Shown here piece after piece: positions 55,863 to 64,000 of a stretch of 64,000 nucleotides of DNA. Numbering within the stretch: the stretch's first letter is position 1; every line of letters begins with the position of its first letter. This DNA comes from Zanthoxylum bungeanum. Lineage: Eukaryota > Streptophyta > Magnoliopsida > Sapindales > Rutaceae. The translations under genes were made by a program, and so were the position numbers. Under the pieces are notes generated by a model that saw only the letters and a list, made by a program, of their open reading frames with translations, searched no databases and was not told where the DNA came from. The DNA is taken from the NCBI GenBank assembly GCA_019454045.1, contig SKCR01034795.1, forward strand, positions 39,529 through 103,528, given 5' to 3'.

Positions 55863-56924
55863 TCATTGATGAGACCATGATTCCTTAGCCTGCGCTATAG
55901 CCCCGTTATTGTCACAATACAATGGAACGGGCTCAGCTGCTAACGAAATTACTCCTAATCCAATTAGGAATTTTCGGATCCAAACTGCCTCCTTTGCTGC
56001 TTCAGCTGCAGCGATATACTCCATTTCTATTGTTGAATCGGTAACAGTCTCTTGCTTGGAAGATTTCCACCTTACTACTCCATTATTCAAACAAAATATG
56101 TACTCAGATTGCGACTTAAAGTCGTCTTTATCGGTTTGGAAACTTACATCGGTATACCCAGTTACCTCAAGTTCTCCATCTCCATAGATTAAGAAAGCAT
56201 CATTAGTTCGTCTAAGATACTTAAGGATATTCTTAACCGCCATCCAGTGACCTTCACCTGGATCGACCTGATAGCGACTACACATGCTCAAAACATATGA
56301 GACATCAGGTCGCGTACATATCATGGCATACATGATCGATCCGACTGCCGAGGCGAACGGTATCCGACTCATACTGTCTCTCTCATCTTGAGTTTTAGGA
56401 CACATGTCCTTAGATGGAGTGACATCATGTGACACTGGAAACAGTCCCCTCTTGGACTGATCCATGTTGAATCTCTTCAACACTTTGTCAATGTACGTAA
56501 TCTGGGAGAGTCCAAGCAGCTTTCTAGATCTATCCTGGTAGATCTTTATTCCTAGAATAAAGGCTGCTTCTCCCAGATCTTTCATGGAGAATTTCAATGA
56601 AAGCCAAGCTTTCACTGACGTTAACATGGGAATGTCATTGCCAATAAGCAATACATCATCAACGTAAAGGACAATGAATGTCAGTGCTCTCCCACTAACC
56701 TTCTTATATACACAAGGATCATCCTCGCTTTGAACGAAATCATATTCTTTTATGATCTCATCAAAGCGTTGGTTCCAAGAACGCGATGCTTGCTTCAATC
56801 CATAAATGGATCGATTTAACTTACAAACCTTATTTGCAAGTCGCGGCACGACAAAACCGTCAGGCTGTTGCATATAAACATCCTCCAAAAGGTTTCCGTA
56901 AAGGAAAGCGGTTTTGACGTCCAT
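55863..56924 (-). CDS. Reverse transcriptase palm to RNase H of H (open fragment)
   Basis: The longest well-preserved copia frame in the window after A: 353 codons, minus strand. It contains MDVKTAFLYGNL, YGLKQASRSWNQRF, DDPCVYKK, the intact YVDDVLLIGND polymerase motif, LGEAAFILGIKI, FASAVGSIMYAMICTRPDVSY, SRYQVDPGEGHWMAVKNILKYLRR, then RNase H with YTDVSFQ (the D-A-S motif is D-V-S), MEYIAAAEAAKEAVW and YCDNNGAIA. It is bounded downstream by a nonsense codon and upstream by a stop (TAG where WQMDV is expected). H is thus younger than D and E but still broken. Confidence 0.86.
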   Translation of the reverse strand: MDVKTAFLYGNLLEDVYMQQPDGFVVPRLANKVCKLNRSIYGLKQASRSWNQRFDEIIKEYDFVQSEDDPCVYKKVSGRALTFIVLYVDDVLLIGNDIPMLTSVKAWLSLKFSMKDLGEAAFILGIKIYQDRSRKLLGLSQITYIDKVLKRFNMDQSKRGLFPVSHDVTPSKDMCPKTQDERDSMSRIPFASAVGSIMYAMICTRPDVSYVLSMCSRYQVDPGEGHWMAVKNILKYLRRTNDAFLIYGDGELEVTGYTDVSFQTDKDDFKSQSEYIFCLNNGVVRWKSSKQETVTDSTIEMEYIAAAEAAKEAVWIRKFLIGLGVISLAAEPVPLYCDNNGAIAQAKESWSHQ

Positions 56925-57476
56925 CTACCATATCTCATAATCGAAATATGCAGCAATAGCAAGCATTATCCTAATGGATTTAATCATGGAAACGGGTGAG
57001 AAAGTTTCCTCGTAATCGACACCATGTCATTGATGATACTCCTTCGCTACAAGCCTAGCTTTGTACGTTTTTATGTTGCCATCCATGTCGGTCTTCTTCT
57101 TGAAGACCTACTTGCATCCAATGGCCTTTACGCCTTCTGGTGCATAAACCAGTGTCCAAACTTGGTTGGTGTACATGGAATCCATCTCGGACTTCATGGC
57201 CTCTTGCCATAAAGCGGAATCGATATCTTGTATCGCTTCCTCATACGTAGCCGGTTCATTATCCTCGATGAGATTAATATCTACATGAGGTGAGATCAGA
57301 AACCCATACCTCTCAGGTTGTTTCCTGACTCTCTCCGACCTACGTGGTCCTTGTTTAATCGAAGATTGTTGTACAGATTCATCCCTGATGAACTGTTCAT
57401 GTTCCGTTGAGGATTCCATGCCAGGAACAATATCACTCCGATTTTCATCGAGTTCTACTTTCCTCCCACTAACCAC
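56925..57476 (-). pseudogene. Linker and reverse transcriptase N-part of H
   Basis: Minus-strand. The frame 57476-57108 reads the linker (ELDENRSDIVPG, RRSERVRKQPERYG) into EMDSMYTNQVW and GVKAIGCK, then stops. After that, KARLVAKEY-like and MIKSIRIMLAIAAYFDYEIW are readable to 56925 with a frame break near 57030. The undivided GAGGATGATCC and GGGAGGAAAG here show the states from which A has lost single bases. Confidence 0.8.
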
Positions 57477-57649
57477 TGCATTTAGGAATTCCTTCTCAAG
57501 GAAAACCGCATGTAGAGCAACAAATACATTGTTCTCTTGTGGGTGATAGAAGTAATATCCTTTGGTCTCCCTAGGATATCATACGAATAGGCATTTATCT
57601 GATTTGGGTTCAAGTTTGGTACTTCCAAACGTTTGACGTATGCCCAGCA
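57477..57649 (-). pseudogene. Integrase C-terminal fragment of H
   Basis: Minus-strand homologue of the GYPKETKGYYFYHPQENNVF and FLEKEFLNA region of A, cut at 57649 by element I (flank CAGCA). The rest of the H integrase is outside the window. Confidence 0.75.
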
Positions 57650-59010
57650 TGTTGGATAATATGACCCATAGCGTCACTATTTGTACAGATCATAGTGTTG
57701 TTATACAAATTATCTATGTGACAAGGAAATTGCACTCTCATCATTTGTGATTAAATCACCATAGATGTATAAATGAAGAGAGGTCCATATGATTAGTTCC
57801 TGGATTGAGAATGATATGAGACAGTATCAGTCCGCGAAGGATTAATCATTAAATATCCCTACTCGTAGTATTATCGAGACTGGACATCGATAATGCGGAA
57901 TAGGCTAGTATTGCACTTGTGCACGTTGTGAGGGCACAACAACATAGTTCTCATATATTTGGGTATTGGATACTCATGCAAGTGCGATAGGAGGTTGTGT
58001 TTCACCGATGGTACGGGAAACAGCTTCGCTCTGGATATACCCATCGGAATCCCATTGGTATTATGACTATGTGTCTATGGGAGTCCGACATCAGGGTAGG
58101 TGTATTTGGTCTTAACCTGAGACTTACACCGCTAATGCTTACGACAATCAATATACTTTAGTTGAGGTCGTCCAGGGCTGTAACAGGTTCTGTGTACGCC
58201 AATGTTGGGTATATTGAGAATCGTAGAGTATTGGGTGTGATGTCAAGTAAGAAGTATCACTCCAGTCATAGTGGAGATGATGTCACGTAGGATACGGAAT
58301 TAGTGCTCTTAAGTGCTGGCCGGCCATCGGGATATTATGACAAGGTCATGTATATCCGATTATAGAGACTAGTTACCAGACATCCGACATGTGCTTCGTA
58401 CGTGGCAGACACATATCCAGCCCCAGTCCTAGCACGTGACGATCCGATACAAGGCCGATATACACAATACTTAGTAGACTACGCCTGATATAGATCTTAG
58501 ATATTCTTAAATGAATATGTCCGGAGAATTGGGAAGACTTGGTGCTTTGCTAGGAGTCGACCTTGTCTCGTAAATCGGTAGAACGTAGTACTTGGAACGT
58601 ACGTGATTCGGATACTCCGACGACCGTATTTACTGCCAACATATCTGGGGATCTCATGGGTCACTTCCCGATAATCCACCGATGACGCATAACTCGCACT
58701 CTTAAATAATCTGGGATTATATAGTAGAGAGAGAAAAATAATCTAGGATTAATTACGGAGATATTTTATCTAGGATAAAATATCGTCTAGAGAGAGATAA
58801 TGATTAATTTGGAATTAATCGGTAAATTAATATATATCGATATATTAACTGAAATTAGATTTCGACGCCGAATTAAAATTAGATTTTAATTCGGGCGAAC
58901 GAATTAATTTAGAATTAATTCGTTAGCGAGTGAATAGTGAATTCGCTAGGCGTAATCATTTAATTCGACGCGACGAAAATCGCTAATTAGGAATTAGCGA
59001 ACCTGAGCCC
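57650..59010 (+). mobile_element. LTR of element I, first 1361 bp
   Basis: Plus-strand A-family LTR beginning TGTTGGATAATATGACCC, cut by J. The palindrome array at about 58705-59000 ends with the perfect CGCTAATT palindrome with AGG centre. Whether I is a solo LTR or a full element cannot be told from this window. Confidence 0.85.
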
Positions 59011-61074
59011 TGTTGGAGTTTCTATAGGTCCCAAGATCAAAACTCAAGCATGAATCATAAGTGAAAACAACGACGGAAGTGCGGAATACTTACATCGAGC
59101 GGTTTGAACGACGATTTGGGCAACAAAAATTCAAATTCTGCTCACTTTTCAAGGCAGTGGGCTGCTGTGAATAGTGAATTTCGCCCTTGTCTTCATGATT
59201 TGAAGCTCCAAGCTTCATCATTTGAATCCCGGCTCATGGGTAAGCTTCCCTATCACCTTCGCATTGATCCCGGAGTGTGCTAGCACTCTCAATTTTACCA
59301 TAAAATCACACTTGCTTCCCCATTTTCTTTGAACCACACGGCAGTTCACTGCCTAAGAAACAAAGAAAAATGCGTGAGGAGAGAGGGAGAGAAAGAGAGG
59401 AAAAAGTTGAATTGTGATTAATTGTTTTGTAATATGTTTTTTCCAAAAAACATATACCAAAAACAAAAAGTCAAATAGGAAAATTTGTCATTCCAAATGA
59501 CAAATGTGAGCTTGAGTGTTTAACACTCTTTGACTAACCAATCACATCCATCACTAGCAATCAATCAATCCCATCAATCAATCAAGTGTCACATCACTCA
59601 AAGTGACATGATTTGACGCTTGATGTGACGCTAGATTCGACTAGCGATTTGACGCTTGATTTGACGAGTCGCGCTTGAATTCGAAATGCGAATGCGCTCG
59701 TAAATAATCTCGGGCTCGGTTTCACTAATTCCAAATTAATGAATTTTCCGTCGCGTCGTAATTAAATGATTACGCCTAGCGAAATCACTATTCACGTCGC
59801 TAACGAATTAATTCTAAATTAATTCGCTCGCCCGAATTAAAATCTAATTTTAATTCCGCGTCGAATCCAATTTCGTTTAATATATCAAATATATTAATTT
59901 ACCGATTAATTCTAAATTAATCGTTATCTCTCTTTTATAGTATTTTATCCCAGATAAAATATCTCCGTAATTAATCCCAGATTAATTTTCTCTCTCATCA
60001 TATTAATCCCAGATTAATAAAACTGTGAGTCATACGTCATCGGTGAATCTTTGGGAAGCGACCCATGATATCCCCGGATATGTTGGCAGTCAAATCGGTC
60101 ATCGGACTATCCGAACACGTGAGTACCAAGTACTACGTTTTACCGATTTACAAGACAAGGTTGGCTTCTAGCAAAGCACCAAGTCTACCCAATTCTCCGG
60201 ACATATCCATCTAAGAATATTTAAGATCTGTATCAAGCGTAGTATACCAAGTATTGTGTATATCGGCCCAGTATCGGATAGTCACGTGCTAGGGCTGGGG
60301 CTGGATAAGTGTCTGCCCCGTCCGAAGCACATGTCGGATGTCTGGTAACTAGTCTCTATAATCGGATATGCATGACCTAGTCATAATATCCCGATGGTTG
60401 CCAACGCAACTTAAGAGCACTAATACCGTATCCTGCGTGACATCATCTCCACTATGACTGAATTGATACTTCCGTCTTGACATCACACCCAATACTCTAC
60501 GATTCTCAATATACCAGCAGTTGATACACAGAACCGGTTAGAGTCCTAGACGACCTCAACTAAAGTATATTGATTGTCGTAAGCATTAGCGGTGCAAGTC
60601 TCAGGTTAAGACCAAATACACCTACCCTGATGTCGGACTCCCATAGACACATAGTCATAATACCAATGGGATTCCGAGGGGTCTATCCAGAGCGAAGCTG
60701 TTTCCCGTACCATCGGTGAAACACACCTCTCTCCTATCGCACTTGCATAAGTATCCAATACTTAAATATATGAGAACTATGTCGTTGTGCCCTCACAACG
60801 CGCACAAGTGCAATACTAGCCTATTACGCATTATCGATGTCCTATCTCGATAATACTCCGGCTAGGGATATTTAATGATTAATCCTTCGTGGAATGATAC
60901 TGTCTTATATCATTCTCAATCCAAGAACTAATCATATGGACCTCTCTTCATTTATATATCTAGGTGATCTAATCACAACGATGAGAGTGCAATTTCCTTT
61001 GTCACATAGTTAATTTGTACAACAACACCGTGATCTGTACAAATAGTGACGCTATGGGTCATAACTGTCCAACA
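59011..61074 (-). mobile_element. 3' LTR of J
   Basis: 2064-bp A-family LTR, minus strand, left flank AGCCC (59006-59010). Donor GTAAGT at 59093-59088, GCTAGCACAC block near 59275, palindrome array at about 59735-60015. It is followed by the polypurine tract (61075-61087) and RNase H, fixing the orientation. Confidence 0.88.
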
Positions 61075-61087
61075 ATCTCCCACTTGG

Positions 61088-62465
61088 CCTATAGCCAGTC
61101 ACTCGAGTGTCTGACACCCGAACTATGTACTGTTCGCTCAAATTGCTGAGAAAAGTTTTTGTCAGCGGATTTGCATGATTATCGTCTGACGCGATTTACA
61201 CGATCATCACATCGCCATGATGTATGATCCGAACGAATCAGATGAATATCGAAGTATATATCTGGATCGTCGATGAGACCATTAATTCTTTAGCCTGTGC
61301 TGACGCCTAGCTCAGCCGCTAACAGAACTATATCTAATCTAATTAGATTTATTATCGATCCAAATGGCTTCTATTGCAGCCTCAGCTGCAGCAATAATCC
61401 ACATTTGTTGTTTATTCGGCAACAGTTATCTTGCTCGGAATATTTCCATCTCACTGTACCGTTATACTATTGTATAGTACCTTTGTTACGACTTACAATC
61501 GTTATCAGGGAAGCCCAGCTTTCACCGATTATTTTATGGGAATATCATTTCCAAGAAATGACATATTATCATTGTCTTACATGACATTCATGTCAGTGCA
61601 CTCCCACTAACCCTTTTATATACACAAGAATCATTTCGTTTTGAATTAAATCATACTCCATTATGATTACATCAAAACGATAATTCCTAGAACCTATGCT
61701 TGCTTCAATCCAAACATGGATCGAATAACCTGCAAACCTTGTTTGCTTGTTATGGTACGACAAAACCGACAGGATGTTATAAACATCCTCCGAAAGGTTT
61801 CCTTTTCAGGAAAGCGATTTTCCGTTAAGCTGTCATATTTAATAAATGAAATACACAGCTTTAGCAAGCATTATCCAAATGGATTTACAATGGCAACATG
61901 TAAAAGGTTTCGTCGTAATCAACACAATGTTGATAACTCTACCTTTTTCTTTACAAGCCTAGCTTAGTACGTTGGTTATGTTGCCTTCCATGTATGTCTT
62001 CCTTGAAGACTTATAAAGTACCAATAGGCACAATGTCTTATGGTACATCAACTAGTATCCAAACTTGTTGATATACATGGAATCTATTTCGGACTCATGA
62101 AACTTTGTCATAATAGGGAGTCGATACCTTGTATCACTACCTCATACGTAATCAGTGGTATACCTTAAAATATTAAAATCTTTATGAGGTTAGATCAGAA
62201 ACCCATACCCCAGGTTGTTTTCTGACTCTCTCCGATCTACGTGGTTCTTGTGTACTCGAAGATTAATGGAATAGTTTCATCCTTGATGAACTATTTATGT
62301 TCCATTAGGAATAGGTGCCTTGAATAGTATTACTCTGATTTTCATCGAGTTTTACTATCCCACTTACACTGCATGTCTGTATTCCTCTCAGGAAAACTGC
62401 ATGGTGAGCAACAATCTAATTGTTCTCTGGTGAGATGTATAAATACAATAAAATCTGTTATTCAC
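61088..62465 (-). pseudogene. Decayed pol of J with internal deletions
   Basis: Minus-strand relic. RNase H lies at about 61090-61500, then a deletion jumps into reverse transcriptase (61505-62215: LKAWLS-like, YGLKQ, DVKT region), then the linker (about 62220-62350). Near 62440 another deletion joins the integrase C-terminus to the pre-integrase region, ending ATTCACATCTAAT, where the sequence switches into a second LTR copy. No frame exceeds 100 codons. Confidence 0.78.
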
Positions 62466-63696
62466 ATCTAATTTTAATTCCGCGTCGAAATCCAATTCCG
62501 TTTAATATATCAAATATATTAATTTACCGATTAATTATAAATTAATCGTTATCTCTCTTTTATAGTATTTTATCCCAGATAAAATATCTCCGTAATTAAT
62601 CCCAGATTAATTTTCTCTCTCATCATATTAATCCCAGATTAATAAAAGTGCGAGTCATACGTCATCGGTGAATCTTTGGGAAGCGACCCATGAGATCCCC
62701 GGATATGTTGGCAGTCAAATCGGTCATCGGACTATCCGAACACGTGAGTACCAAGTACTACGTTTTACCGATTTACAAGACAAGGTTGGCTTCTAGCAAA
62801 ACACCAAGTCTACCCAATTCTCCGGACATATCCATCTAAAGATATTTAAGATCTGTATGAAGCGTAGTATACCAAGTATTGTGTATATCGGCCCAGAGTA
62901 TCGGATAGTCACGTGCTAGGGCTGGGGCTGGATAAGTGTCTGCCCTGTCCGAAGCACATGTCGGATGTCTGGTAACTAGTCTCTATAATCGGATATGCAT
63001 GACCTAGTCATAATATCCCGATGGTTGCGCAACACTTAAGAGCACTAATACCGTATCCTGCGTGACATCATCTCCACTATGACTGAAGTGATACTTCCGT
63101 CTTGACATCACACCCAATACTCTACGATTCTCAATATACCCAGCAGTTGGCGTAGACAGAACCGTTAGAGTCCTAGACGACCTCAACTAAAGTATATTGA
63201 TTATCGTAAGCATTAGCGGTGCAAGTCTCAGTTAAGACCAAATACACCTACCCTGATGTCGGACTCCCATAGACACATAGTCATAATACCAATGGGATTC
63301 CGAGGGGTCTATCCAGAGCGAAGCTGTTTCCCGTACCATCGGTGAAACACAACCTCCTATCGCACTTGCATAAGTATCCAATACTTAAATATATGAGAAC
63401 TATGTCGTTGTGCCCTCACAACGCGCACAAGTGCAATACTAGCCTATTACGCATTATCGATGTCCTATCTCGATAATACTCGGCTAGGGATATTTAATGA
63501 TTAATCCTTCGTGGACTGATACTGTCTCATATCATTCTCAATCCAGGAACTAATCAATGGACCTCTCTTCATTTATATATCTAGGTGATCTAATCACAAA
63601 CGATGAGAGTGCAATTTCCTTTGTCACATAGTTAATTTGTACAACAACACCGTGATCTGTACAAATAGTGACGCTATGGGTCATAACTGTCCAACA
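62466..63696 (-). mobile_element. Second, partial LTR copy in J
   Basis: Near-identical to 59842-61074. It starts exactly in the CTA centre of the GAATTAAAAT palindrome and ends ...CTGTCCAACA with a polypurine tract after it (63697-63709). With the next entry it forms a 1.4-kb duplication inside J. Confidence 0.85.
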
Positions 63697-63858
63697 ATCT
63701 CCCACTTGGCCTATAGCCAGTCACTCGAGTGTTCTGACACCCGAACTATGTACTGTTCGCTCAAATTGCTGAGAAAAGATTTTCGTCAGCGGATTTGGAT
63801 GATTATCGTCTGACGCGTTTACACGATCATCACATCGCCATGATGTATGATCCGAACG
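63697..63858 (-). pseudogene. Second copy of polypurine tract and RNase H end in J
   Basis: Duplicate of 61075-61237, about 95 percent alike by eye, broken at GATCCGAACGA, after which leader sequence follows. The ORF 63721-63930 runs across this junction and is not a gene. Confidence 0.78.
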
Positions 63859-64000
63859 ACGAAATAATTTAAATGAGCGCGTATGGCAGTAATTGAACGA
63901 GTATTGCAAATTCAATTCTTGGCCTCCCACTATTTTCTGCGAGCTCTAACCCTCTGTCGAGTACTCGGGAAACCGTGTTTCCTAGTGGGCTAGGATCCCG
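63859..64000 (-). mobile_element. Leader fragment of J or a related copy
   Basis: Minus-strand leader homologous to about 13620-13770 of A: polypurine-like CCTCCCACTATTTTC (minus GAAAATAGTGGGAGG), then the CTAGTGGGCTAGGATCC block at the right window edge. Confidence 0.72.

Noticed and set aside
61297..61967. ORFs on the plus strand at 61297-61584 and 61716-61967.
   Set aside because: They are antisense to the decayed J pol.

Overview
This window is a stack of nested LTR retrotransposons from a plant nuclear genome, probably a eudicot. The evidence is Ty1/copia gag-pol with initiator-Met-type primer binding sites, a Ty3/gypsy 5' end with a tRNA-Asp-type primer binding site, a hAT-type MITE, AT-rich sequence and many CpG-to-TpG stop codons. 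I see no host gene, tRNA, rRNA, CRISPR array or bacterial feature. It looks like repeat-rich, probably silenced chromatin. The species cannot be named from the sequence.

Layout, with my own letter names. The outermost element is copia element B (+ strand): 5893-8311, 52685-53524, and 3' LTR from 53525. Gypsy element L (-) interrupts B on the left (3587-5892), and copia element K (-) interrupts L (1-3586). Copia element C (-, 8312-52684, target duplication TCTCA) sits inside the B reverse transcriptase. C carries five further insertions: near-intact copia element A (+, 9321-19867, duplication GTTCT) in its 3' LTR; a probable solo gypsy-type LTR G (20998-23217, CTTGG) in its pol; copia element D (+, 27889-49050) in its leader; and a 558-bp hAT-type MITE (51455-52012) in its 5' LTR. 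D carries E (+, 36458-48300, TACGC) in its 3' LTR, and E carries solo LTR F (44808-46918, ATACG) in its own 3' LTR. This gives a five-level nest B>C>D>E>F. On the right, copia H (-, from 53745) lies in the B 3' LTR, I (+, from 57650) lies in the H pol, and J (-, from 59011) lies in the I LTR. These three run past the window edge.

A, C, D, E, F, H, I, J and K belong to one copia family. It has LTRs of about 2 kb, a leader of about 2.4 kb, one gag-pol region and no envelope gene. Protein content and long LTRs resemble the Tork/Angela side of plant copia; this assignment is tentative. A is clearly the youngest copy but carries four small frame breaks. The others are heavily decayed.

The most interesting signals are non-coding and shared by the family: (1) an array of about eight short palindromes in each LTR, every one with a 3-nt pyrimidine-N-G centre; (2) a conserved splice donor in U5 paired with a branch point and acceptor just before gag, predicting a leader intron of about 2.5 kb that would remove the primer binding site; (3) primer binding sites with small insertions at one place; and (4) rearrangement breakpoints that fall inside the palindromes.
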